From the NCBI GenBank assembly GCA_020439945.1, contig JAGRPB010000009.1, forward strand, positions 1-61,095: a stretch of DNA of 61,095 nt, read 5' to 3'. The position numbers and the translations under genes are program-made. Positions within the stretch are counted from its first letter, which is position 1. Every line of letters begins with the position of its first letter. This DNA is from Verrucomicrobiia bacterium. Lineage in GTDB: Bacteria > Verrucomicrobiota > Verrucomicrobiia > Verrucomicrobiales > DEV007. Positions 30,101 through 36,770 of this stretch are shown in pieces. Under the pieces are notes generated by a model, which worked only from the letters and a program-made list of their open reading frames with translations, was not told the DNA's origin and made no database searches.

Positions 30101-31623
30101 TCCGGCTCCGACGAAGGGCTGGGCTCTCTGCGGACCAGGGACTCCTCCTGTGAAGATCCCGAACGCGTGCGAACCGTTCCGCCGATGGACGCTTCTCCAG
30201 TGACTCCGGCATCCACGAAAACCGCGCCTCCACCGCCACCTCCGGAACTCGCCTGCAGAGAACCAGCGTTGGAGATAGCCTCGGCGTGAATCGTCTGGCG
30301 GTTTGAATCCGGGCGATCGTTCTCGGGCTGGTTTCCACCCCGACCGGCCTGGAAAAATAGGGCAGATGGTTCTTCCCCTAATCGTTCTTCTTCCATGATG
30401 GAAGGATCCTTTCCCCTAAATCCCCCACCGACTCTCAGGCGACCTCCGTTCTTTCCGGAGGCATCGAGGACGTGACCAGCATTGACGGCAAGGTCGCCGT
30501 AGACGCTGCCAGGATTTCCAACGCCGACATCGCCTACTTGGGCGAAACTTTCTCTCTCTGCCAAATCTACGGGTTTGCTCTCGGCAGCCGGCGCCTGGGG
30601 ATGCGGGATCGCCATCTTTGCTTCACCGGCCTGCTCCAGCAGGATCTGCCTTCCCGCCGTCACCGCGACCTGACCATTCAGCGCCCCGACGGATGCCTGA
30701 GCGGTCGGCTCTCCCATCAGGACGGTGCCACCTTTTCCACCGCCGGCACTGATCTCCGCCCCATCGCTGACGGAAAGCGACTCTCCGAGAACGGAAACAT
30801 TTCCCGTCTCGGCGGCGAGGAAGTCACGATCATCAACATCGAGCGACGAGAGAACCGCCGGACCATTTCCATTCTTGTTCAATCCCAAGGCATTCGCGTT
30901 GCCCTCCGCTGGTTTTGAGACAAAGGGACCGTTTACCGGTTTCGTGACCGTTGCGAGTTGCGTCACGTCCAACTCCTTCGCCCGTTCGACCCGGTATTCA
31001 TCCCGGGCGTTCTCGAAGGCGGTGGTTGCCGACGGGGAAGTGCTCGAAGAAAAAGTGGTCGTTTCCCCCGCGTCGATCGAGAACCGGCTGTAATTGAGAG
31101 CGTTTTGCTCTTCCAAATCTCGGACCTCGGCGGCCAGAACGGGGCCGGACCGCTTCGCCTTCTTCATCACCGATCTGCTGGCGGGAATCAGCAGTGCCGA
31201 GAGCAGGGCGGCCGCCGCGAGACTGGCGGCAGCGACTTTCCACCATCGCATTGTCGAACGCAGGCGAGACACAGGCGTTTCCCCGGGTTCGGGTCGGGAG
31301 TCTGCTGTTTCCACCACTTCCCTCAAGTCCTCACCGCCCAAGTGCGCCAGCAACCGGGATCGCCGTTCTCCCGACAATTTCCACTCATCCTTCTTTTCTT
31401 CGGACTCGCCTTTCCCGACCTGACTCAGCAACAAATGCATCGCCTCCAGCCGCTTCCGATAGGCGCCCAGTTCGGGACGCGCGGCAATCTCGCGCTCCAG
31501 TTCTTCCCGTTCGAAGTCCGAGGCCTCGCCCAGCACCAGCGCGGTCAGCCGCGCCTCCAGCTCAGGCTCGATCCAGGTGTGGAGAGGTTCCTGAGATTGA
31601 TCGTTGTCGGTTCCGTCGTTCAT
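27154..31623 (-). CDS. Anti-sigma-like VWA-domain transmembrane protein with FHA-like internal segments
   Basis: A 1489-aa protein from the ATG at 31623. Residues 15-75 are an acidic helical region like the cytosolic part of anti-sigma factors (EPELEARLTALVLGE), with no zinc motif. One TM helix lies at about 124-148. Residues about 255-490 and 785-975 are Gly/Ala/Ser-rich and contain phrases typical of filamentous-haemagglutinin beta-helices (VLDASGKNGGRLRVGG, GNVNLISGW). A VWA domain follows near 1140-1320 with the MIDAS motif DNSGSM, then a DUF3520-like tail, as in YfbK-type proteins. It starts 2 bases after the sigma factor stop (TGATATG). I infer that it holds the sigma factor at the membrane and signals from an outer domain. 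Confidence 0.8.
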   Translation of the reverse strand: MNDGTDNDQSQEPLHTWIEPELEARLTALVLGEASDFEREELEREIAARPELGAYRKRLEAMHLLLSQVGKGESEEKKDEWKLSGERRSRLLAHLGGEDLREVVETADSRPEPGETPVSRLRSTMRWWKVAAASLAAAALLSALLIPASRSVMKKAKRSGPVLAAEVRDLEEQNALNYSRFSIDAGETTTFSSSTSPSATTAFENARDEYRVERAKELDVTQLATVTKPVNGPFVSKPAEGNANALGLNKNGNGPAVLSSLDVDDRDFLAAETGNVSVLGESLSVSDGAEISAGGGKGGTVLMGEPTAQASVGALNGQVAVTAGRQILLEQAGEAKMAIPHPQAPAAESKPVDLAERESFAQVGDVGVGNPGSVYGDLAVNAGHVLDASGKNGGRLRVGGGFRGKDPSIMEEERLGEEPSALFFQAGRGGNQPENDRPDSNRQTIHAEAISNAGSLQASSGGGGGGAVFVDAGVTGEASIGGTVRTRSGSSQEESLVRREPSPSSEPESEPDDKVPNFVNVNVLGKAFETNFEVVQSRGESSESELDSIERPQLAGTTNHFSYSGSTTAGVMDSVEQSIVGDVSGKDLRRQPSVEQRGYSSPRGSQVGFDDGPQTSPSGETPVDRSLKTAEDYAEIGDLDKAQAEDSKVLNADKYNSAARRGLEAEDQQRMDFYETARNETRSEFIRKVAEDWELPVTPQDNALDEFDLKEKRETKKSNPNAHAGGATWGTPMAGGDVDRDLSKFQPSQHEWQEYPGHPASTPLPPVKQELDAIQWTSEQASFGAYAGDNVIVGDHARTSGAGNVNLISGWADENREATQGLSSKVPRVVGGGSVESEDMPAKVRLGVRAGTSRNSTIEVTDPESRVPGKEDRNGLQDILALTPQIEVGGQAGALPDSPQEEGNLVYWQDGHGGGKVFGSGGTVDASGLETLAKRESEGGSEMAPTGGQHGHGQVTPITIGLRSGAVALDGDSIDALITEAKTEGLRHDVMSSIAGVPFDSQSGYMAIDLNLTPEAVEFDGFVNFGAPITTESLGKKLRFTLPAGLDETATTDEAFSTFSLHVSDVSFQLAMASLAEGEWPDRERIRIEEFVNAFDYGDPMPGQSDKVACRVEQAAHPFFQQRNLLRISMRTAEAGRSASTPLRLTFLLDNSGSMERTDRQETVKRAFATLAAQLQPNDQVSLISFARQPRLVADAVSGAEAGELVETVSTLPAEGGTNLEAALQLAFEKAKEHQLDGAQNRIVLLTDGAANLGDAEPENLARMIESMRESGIAFDAAGIGADGLNDEILEALTRKGDGRYYLLDRPEDAEDGFAKQIAGALRPAAKNVKVQVEFNPDRVGRYKLLGFEKHRLEKEDFRNDAVDAAEMAAAEAGVAVYQVEPLPEGEGDLGSVSVRFRDLDSGEMVEKRWPIPFLPGAPSPDQAADSMRLATVAAQFAAKLKGGPLGDAIDLGELARLAASLPERDQRTERVRQLREMIEQARQLEGNG

Positions 31624-31624
31624 A

Positions 31625-32212
31625 TCATGACACGCCGTCGATTCCAAGATTTCGCAGCTTGTCGGCCAGCTGCTTGAGAAGGTGGTGCAGTCGATAGCCC
31701 ACGTTCCCGATGCTCATTCCGGTCTGGTCGCTGATTTCGCGATAGCGGAGGTTTTCAAAATACTTCAACTGGATCAGCCTCCGGTCGGCCTCCTCCAGTT
31801 CCGCCAGCAGGAGCCGGAGAAATCCCGCGGCCTCCATCCGCTGCAAGAGCGACTCGGGCGTGTCCTCGCCTCCCGACTCCGATTCTCCGTTGTCGTCGCT
31901 GAGAACCTCCCGCCGATGATCGCGGTGATGATTGTAGGACCGGTTGCGGACACTGCGATAGAGCCAGGCCTGGGGATTTTCGACCTTGTCCCAGTTGGCG
32001 TGGAGTTGGAGAAAGACTTCCTGGACCACTTCCTCGGCGATCGCCCGTCGACCCACCAGGGAAAACGCGTAACGAAGCAGCGGGCTTTCCTCCGCCTCGA
32101 ACAGGGCCCGCAAGGTCGGCTTGGTCGCCGCCTTCGCGCCGTCAGATGGGCTCGACGAAGGCATCACGCGGACCGGCGAAAGCTCGCTGGGATCTGGTTG
32201 GGCGGGGATCAC
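31625..32212 (-). CDS. ECF-type RNA polymerase sigma factor
   Basis: A sigma-70-family protein of 195 aa from the GTG at 32212, or 179 aa from the ATG at 32164 (MPSSSPSDG). The region 2 core is AIAEEVVQEVFLQLHANWDKVENPQAWLYRSVRNR; the region 4 helix-turn-helix is YREISDQTGMSIGNVGYRLHHLL. It directs RNA polymerase to a specific promoter set in response to an envelope signal. It is the first gene of the operon with the VWA/anti-sigma-like protein and the giant protein, which are its likely regulator and target. Such operons usually autoregulate, but I see no clear ECF promoter upstream. Confidence 0.93.
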   Translation of the reverse strand: MIPAQPDPSELSPVRVMPSSSPSDGAKAATKPTLRALFEAEESPLLRYAFSLVGRRAIAEEVVQEVFLQLHANWDKVENPQAWLYRSVRNRSYNHHRDHRREVLSDDNGESESGGEDTPESLLQRMEAAGFLRLLLAELEEADRRLIQLKYFENLRYREISDQTGMSIGNVGYRLHHLLKQLADKLRNLGIDGVS

Positions 32213-32316
32213 ACGAAGGAAGGCATTTCATCTCCTTACCTATCCAGACCCGCGAAGAGGAGTTTTCTTGGAACTATTTTTGTAAAAAGAATGTCAGGGC
32301 GACCCGCCACCCCGGA

Positions 32317-32345
32317 GGGCGGACCTCCGTGTCCGCCCAATTTTT
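32317..32345. repeat. GGGCGGAC hairpin followed by a T-run
   Basis: An 8-bp perfect stem (GGGCGGAC/GTCCGCCC) with a 6-base loop is followed by AATTTTT. It has terminator form on the plus strand, but no plus-strand gene ends here, so it is more likely a dispersed hairpin repeat. A related GCGGACA/TGTCCGC hairpin is at 57801. Confidence 0.5.
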
Positions 32346-32402
32346 CAGAGCGCCCCTGCCGAAATCGGCGGCTTACCGGAGACGCCACGCCGCCTCAGAT
32401 CA

Positions 32403-32424
32403 GGGCGGGAACGGAGCCCCGCCC
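32403..32424 (-). terminator. GC-rich hairpin just after the SIMPL gene
   Basis: Arms GGGCGGG and CCCGCCC, separated by 8 bases, lie 6 bases after the stop of the SIMPL gene on the minus strand. There is no T-tract, so intrinsic termination is uncertain. Confidence 0.35.
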
Positions 32425-32429
32425 TCCCG

Positions 32430-33140
32430 TCAATCCAACAACTCGAAGACCACCTCAACGCCGGCGCTCAATGTCACTCTGCCTCCGGAGGCGGGTACCT
32501 CATCGACTCGATTCGTGTAAACATTCCGGGTCTGAAAGAAAGGCGTCTCCGCTGTCTCGGCGATCTTGAGAGGCTTTCCGATTTTCTGCCCATACACTTC
32601 CGCCATGGCGACCGCCTTTTCCCGGGCTGCCACCAGCGCTTTCCTCCGAAGTTCCTTCCTCACCTCGATCTCATCCTTGCGGGAAAAGCTGGTTCCATTC
32701 ACGGCCACGTCCTCACTTCCCGCCAACTCCTGCTGGGTCGCTTCCAGGAGACTGGCATCATCCAATTCGACCACGAAATCGCGCTCGCTGAAAAATCCCA
32801 CTAACTCCCGTTTCCGGTCAGGTCCGGAGGTTTCGTACTCCTTTCCCAACCGGTGGTTCCGCAATTCCACCTTTTCCGGCGGAATCCCGAGTTCGCCCAG
32901 TTGTCTCACGATGTCCTCAAAGATTTTCTGCGACGCCTCCTGCGCCGAAACGAGGACGTCGCCAACTCTTCGGAGCGTAACGGAAATCGTGACCCGATCC
33001 GCGGGCAGGATACTCTCGGCTTTTCCCGAGACCTGAATGCTTCGGCTCCCGGTGATGGCTTGCTCCGTTTGCGCATCAGCGCGGGCCGAAAGCAATGTGA
33101 GGCAAGTGATGACGAAAAACAGGGCGCGGGTGGTCTTCAT
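32430..33140 (-). CDS. Exported SIMPL-domain (DUF541) protein
   Basis: A 236-aa protein with a signal peptide (MKTTRALFFVITCLTLLSARADA) and then a SIMPL/DUF541 domain: SIQVSGKAESILPADRVTISV near residue 33, followed by alternating strands and helices and the RKALVAAREKAVAMAEVYGQKIG helix near 170. Proteins of this fold (for example E. coli YggE) sit in the periplasm or outer membrane and are linked loosely to stress tolerance; no enzyme activity is known. It stands alone between the sigma factor and DUF1501 genes. Length is typical. Confidence 0.9.
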   Translation of the reverse strand: MKTTRALFFVITCLTLLSARADAQTEQAITGSRSIQVSGKAESILPADRVTISVTLRRVGDVLVSAQEASQKIFEDIVRQLGELGIPPEKVELRNHRLGKEYETSGPDRKRELVGFFSERDFVVELDDASLLEATQQELAGSEDVAVNGTSFSRKDEIEVRKELRRKALVAAREKAVAMAEVYGQKIGKPLKIAETAETPFFQTRNVYTNRVDEVPASGGRVTLSAGVEVVFELLD

Positions 33141-33221
33141 TCGCCAAGCCTAGCGAAGTTGAGGAATCAAGTCACCCTCCAAGAACGATTCAGGCACGGT
33201 CCTTTCCCGCCGCGATCCCCA

Positions 33222-34601
33222 TCATGCCAGAATCCCCTTCGCCACTTTGCCGTAGACGTCGGTGAGACGAAAGTCACGACCCGCGTAGCGATAGGTGAGC
33301 CGCTCGTGATCGATGCCGAGCAGATGAAGCAGGGTGGCGTGAACGTCGTGAACATGCATCCGTTTCTCCGCCGCCTTGAACCCGAATTCGTCGCTGGCGC
33401 CGTGAACGTAGCCGCCCTTCACGCCGCCGCCGGCCATCCACATGAGAAAGCCATGGGGATTGTGATCGCGCCCGTTGCCGTTTTCGCTGACCGGAGTGCG
33501 GCCGAATTCCCCGCCCCAGACAATGAGCGTGTCCTCCAACAAGCCACGCTGTTTCAAATCCTCGATCAACGCCCAGATAGGCCGGTCGATGTCGGCCGCC
33601 AACTGGCGAGTACGTTCGTCATGCTTGCTGTGGGTGTCCCACGGTTGGCCGTTTCCATAGTAAACCTGGACGAAGCGCACGCCACGCTCGCTCAGCCGGC
33701 GCGCCAACAGACATCCGTTGGCGAAATGCCCTTCCCCATAGGCTTCGCGCACCTGTTGTGGTTCGCGTCCGAGATCGAAGGCGTCGGTCGCCTCGAACTG
33801 CATCCGATAGGCGGTCTCCATGGCCTCGATCCGTCCCTGCAGCGCGACATCGGCTCCACCGCGGGCGGCGAGGTGGTCGCGGTTCAATTCAGTGAGCAGA
33901 TCGAGTTGACGACGTTGTTCTGCGGGAGCGACATCGGCATTCGTCAGCCAGGGAATCATGGCCTTGGGCTCGATCTTGGAATGATTGATATAAACGCCCT
34001 GGTGCTTCGCCGGAAGAAAGGCGCTGTTCCAGAGAATCGAAAAACGCACCGGCCGACCGGGACAGAGAACGACGTAGGCGGGAAGATCGTGGTTTTCGGA
34101 ACCCAACCCGTACGACATCCAGGCGCCCATGCTCGGCACCTTCGGTGTCATGGTGCCGTTGTTCATCAACAGCAACGCCGGACCGTGATTCGGGTTGTCG
34201 GTATAACAGGCGGGCAACAGGCACAGCTCGTCGGCGTGCCGGGCGGTCATCGGCAGAAGTTCGCTGATCGGCAGCCCGCTCCGGCCATGGTTCGCATACT
34301 GGTAGGGCACCGCCATCAGTCCGCCGGTCGGCCGCTCCGTGCGCAAATCGGCACCCTCGGGACGCTGACCGTCATACTTCGTCAGCGACGGTTTGGGATC
34401 GAAAAAATCGGGACCGAACGGCCCCCCGTTCATGAACAGGTGAATCACCCGCTTCGCCCGGGCGGGGAAATGCAATCCTCCCGCGGGAAGCGCTCCACCC
34501 GACGCCTGCAACGCGGACGCCAGACCCAACGAACCCAATCCGCCCCCGAGACGGGCGAGCGCTTGGCGCCGAGACAGGCCGCTGGCGGTGGTGAGGTCCA
34601 T
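33222..34601 (-). CDS. Tat-exported DUF1501 protein (alkaline-phosphatase/sulfatase fold)
   Basis: A 459-aa protein whose N-terminus has a Tat signal (SRRQALARLGGGLGSLGLA). The body matches DUF1501: FMNGGPFGPDFFDPKP, a GRDHNPHGFLMWMAGGGVKGG stretch near residue 390, and GGEFGRTP before it. The fold is that of sulfatases and alkaline phosphatases, but the substrates are unknown. DUF1501 genes are abundant in Planctomycetota and Verrucomicrobiota, usually paired with DUF1549/DUF1553 cytochrome-containing partners; here none is adjacent. The ATG at 34601, with GGTGG just upstream, is preferred over the TTG at 34610. Confidence 0.93.
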   Translation of the reverse strand: MDLTTASGLSRRQALARLGGGLGSLGLASALQASGGALPAGGLHFPARAKRVIHLFMNGGPFGPDFFDPKPSLTKYDGQRPEGADLRTERPTGGLMAVPYQYANHGRSGLPISELLPMTARHADELCLLPACYTDNPNHGPALLLMNNGTMTPKVPSMGAWMSYGLGSENHDLPAYVVLCPGRPVRFSILWNSAFLPAKHQGVYINHSKIEPKAMIPWLTNADVAPAEQRRQLDLLTELNRDHLAARGGADVALQGRIEAMETAYRMQFEATDAFDLGREPQQVREAYGEGHFANGCLLARRLSERGVRFVQVYYGNGQPWDTHSKHDERTRQLAADIDRPIWALIEDLKQRGLLEDTLIVWGGEFGRTPVSENGNGRDHNPHGFLMWMAGGGVKGGYVHGASDEFGFKAAEKRMHVHDVHATLLHLLGIDHERLTYRYAGRDFRLTDVYGKVAKGILA

Positions 34602-34645
34602 TTCCACCAAGTATGCGGATTTTTCCCGGGCGGATCAAATCACGC

Positions 34646-34709
34646 ATGTGGGGCAGATTTGCAATCTGCCGAAGTTGACGAAAAGGCAGATTTCAAATCT
34701 GCCCCACAT
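34646..34709. repeat. 15-bp perfect inverted repeat carrying the end of the oxidoreductase gene
   Basis: Arms ATGTGGGGCAGATTT and its exact complement AAATCTGCCCCACAT are 34 bases apart, and each arm leads into a smaller inward hairpin (CAGATTTGCAATCTG, CAGATTTCAAATCTG). The stop codon and last four codons of the minus-strand oxidoreductase gene lie within the right arm. Confidence 0.7.
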
Positions 34710-36147
34710 TATTCAACACAGCCTGCGCCGCCCAGTAGCCGCCCATGCCATGCACGCCGCCGCCGGGCGGAGTCGAAGCCGAACCGATGAAAATGTCCTT
34801 CGCCGGCGTGGTGTAGGGATTCCATCGCGCCACCGGTCTCGTGAAAAGCTGCCGCCAGTCAGCCACACCACCGACCACGTCACCGCCGACGCAACTGGGA
34901 TTGTAGCGTTCGAAATCGGCGCAGTTCATGGCGTGCCGAGCCAGAATGCAGTCGCGAAATCCGGGGGCGAAGCGTTCGATCTGATTCTCGATCGCTTCGG
35001 TCATGTCGACGGTCGAGCCATTCGGCACGTGGCAATAGGCCCAGAAGGTGTGCCTGCCCTCCGGCGCCCGCGTTTCGTCGAAAAGGCTCTGCTGCGCGGC
35101 GAGAACGAACGGCTTCTCGCAGTGGCGTCCGTACCAGGCTTCGCGCTCCGAAATCACAATTTCATCCAGGGTTCCTCCGACATGGACGGTTCCCGCCTTC
35201 CGGCAGGCCTCGCTTTTCCAGGGTACCGGCTCATTGAGCGCGTAATCGATCTTGAAAACGCCCGGCCCGTGTCGGTAGCGCTCGAGCCGTTTTCGGTAGC
35301 CTTCCGGCAGGCGTTTCCCGGCGATTTGGGCGAGTTCACGCGGCACCGTGTCGAAGACGTAGGCTCGGGCCTTCGGCAACTCGTCGAGCGACGTCACCCG
35401 GCGACCGCATTCGATGGTGCCGCCGAAATCATCGACAAAACAGGCCGCCAAGGCGTCGGTGATTTTCTGCGCCCCTCCCCTGGGAAATGGCCAGCCATGG
35501 GCGTGTCCCGCCAGCATCAGCATCATCCCGATCGCGCTCGTCGCCAGCGGACGGTCCAGCGGCAGAACGGAATGTGCCGCGTTGCCGGCGAACAGCGCCC
35601 GGGCCGGTTCGTCGGAAAAGTAACGCCGCGCCGCCGCGAGGGCGGAGGGCAGGATTCGCAGCCCGAAACGCTCCAGCAGGAGGGGATGCATCGGAGGAAT
35701 CGGCAACGGTCCGAGCAATTCGTCGAACAGGGCGTCGGCGTTCTCGACCAGCGGCTCGAAAAGATGACGATAGGACTTGCCATCCCTGCCGAGCCCCGCC
35801 GCGGTGTCGGCCACCGATTTCATCATCGCCGCGGCGGGCGCGTCGCCCTCGTCGAGCGGATGCGCCGCGAGCACGTCGGGGTGAACCCACTCCAGTCCTT
35901 TCTCCGCCAGCGGGAGGGATTGGAAAAACGGCGAACCGACCGCCATCGGGTGAATGGCCGAGCAGGTATCGTGAACGAATCCGGGCAGCGTCGATTCCGC
36001 CGAACGCGCTCCACCGCCGGGGCGCTCGTGGGCCTCCACCATCAGCACCCGCCAACCTTCGCGCGCGAGCGTGATGGCGGCGCCGAATCCATTCGGGCCG
36101 GTGCCGATGACGACGGCGTCGTACTCGTATGAATCGGCGGCCTTCAG
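34693..36147 (-). CDS. FAD-dependent oxidoreductase, phytoene desaturase/PYROXD2-like
   Basis: A 484-aa protein with an N-terminal dinucleotide fold (YDAVVIGTGPNGFGAAITLAREG, residues 8-30) followed by VLMVEAHERPGGGARS, and a C-terminal FAD motif (GSASTPPGGGVHGMGGYWAA). The family includes carotenoid desaturases and PYROXD2-type dehydrogenases; the substrate is not evident. No ATG, GTG or TTG suits the N-terminus. The CTG at 36147 overlaps the stop of the metallophosphoesterase gene (CTGA), the same geometry as ATGA couplings elsewhere, and is my choice. The C-terminal residues NNVGQI are encoded by an inverted repeat, so the end may have been altered. Confidence 0.85.
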   Translation of the reverse strand: MKAADSYEYDAVVIGTGPNGFGAAITLAREGWRVLMVEAHERPGGGARSAESTLPGFVHDTCSAIHPMAVGSPFFQSLPLAEKGLEWVHPDVLAAHPLDEGDAPAAAMMKSVADTAAGLGRDGKSYRHLFEPLVENADALFDELLGPLPIPPMHPLLLERFGLRILPSALAAARRYFSDEPARALFAGNAAHSVLPLDRPLATSAIGMMLMLAGHAHGWPFPRGGAQKITDALAACFVDDFGGTIECGRRVTSLDELPKARAYVFDTVPRELAQIAGKRLPEGYRKRLERYRHGPGVFKIDYALNEPVPWKSEACRKAGTVHVGGTLDEIVISEREAWYGRHCEKPFVLAAQQSLFDETRAPEGRHTFWAYCHVPNGSTVDMTEAIENQIERFAPGFRDCILARHAMNCADFERYNPSCVGGDVVGGVADWRQLFTRPVARWNPYTTPAKDIFIGSASTPPGGGVHGMGGYWAAQAVLNNVGQI

Positions 36148-36653
36148 TTTTCCGTCTTCGGTGCGACCTCGATGTGATCGAAGCCGTTGGTGGAGGTTTC
36201 CCAGAGACCAAAACTCACGACGCCAAATCGCCCCATGATCTCGCCGGGATTCGCCCAGAGCGTTTCTCCGATCTGGTGAACGTAGCGCTGGTGATCGTGT
36301 CCGCTGAACACCGCGTCGTAGACACCGCTTTCGGCGAGTCTCCTCGCGATCTCGGGATAGTGCTGGAGCGCCACCTTTCGCCCGTCGACATCCAGTTCCG
36401 CCAGCGGGGCGTGGAGCGAGACGTGGGAATGTTTCCCCGCAATCTGGCAGAGCAGGAACTGGTCGCCGTCGTTGTTTCCGAAGACCACATCGATAGGGCC
36501 GGAGAATCCCTCGGCCAACGCCGCGAGAGAAAACGGCGCGCAGAAATCGCCGAGAAAAAACAGGCGCTCGGGCGCGGCTTCGGCGACGGCTTTCAGCACC
36601 GCGTTCAAGTGATCGAGCCGGTCGTGAATGTCGGAAAGGACGGCGACTTTCAT
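36144..36653 (-). CDS. Small metallophosphoesterase, YfcE/MJ0936 type
   Basis: A 169-aa protein with the full calcineurin-like motif set: SDIHD at residue 7, GDF at 35, GNND at 59, and GHDH near 119. Such proteins are Mn/Ni-dependent phosphodiesterases with broad in vitro activity. It is coupled to the downstream oxidoreductase gene by a 4-base overlap, but there is no obvious functional link. Length is as expected for this family. Confidence 0.92.
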   Translation of the reverse strand: MKVAVLSDIHDRLDHLNAVLKAVAEAAPERLFFLGDFCAPFSLAALAEGFSGPIDVVFGNNDGDQFLLCQIAGKHSHVSLHAPLAELDVDGRKVALQHYPEIARRLAESGVYDAVFSGHDHQRYVHQIGETLWANPGEIMGRFGVVSFGLWETSTNGFDHIEVAPKTEN

Positions 36654-36716
36654 GGCGCCAAGGTAGCACCGATTTCGCGATGCGCCGAGCGGGTTGAAGC
36701 AGGCAAATTCGGGTCA

Positions 36717-36755
36717 ATCCAACCCTGTCGGATCCGGGACTGAACAGGGTTGAAT
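36717..36755. repeat. Dispersed inverted repeat, copy 2
   Basis: Arms ATCCAACCCTGT and AACAGGGTTGAAT enclose CGGATCCGGGACTG. It lies in the gap between the metallophosphoesterase start and the helicase stop. Confidence 0.65.
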
Positions 36756-36770
36756 GTCCGGCTCCGAAAA

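Noticed and set aside
32317..32345. Hairpin plus T-run read as a terminator
   Set aside because: No plus-strand gene ends upstream, and the T-run is on the wrong side for the minus-strand gene, so it was recorded as a repeat.
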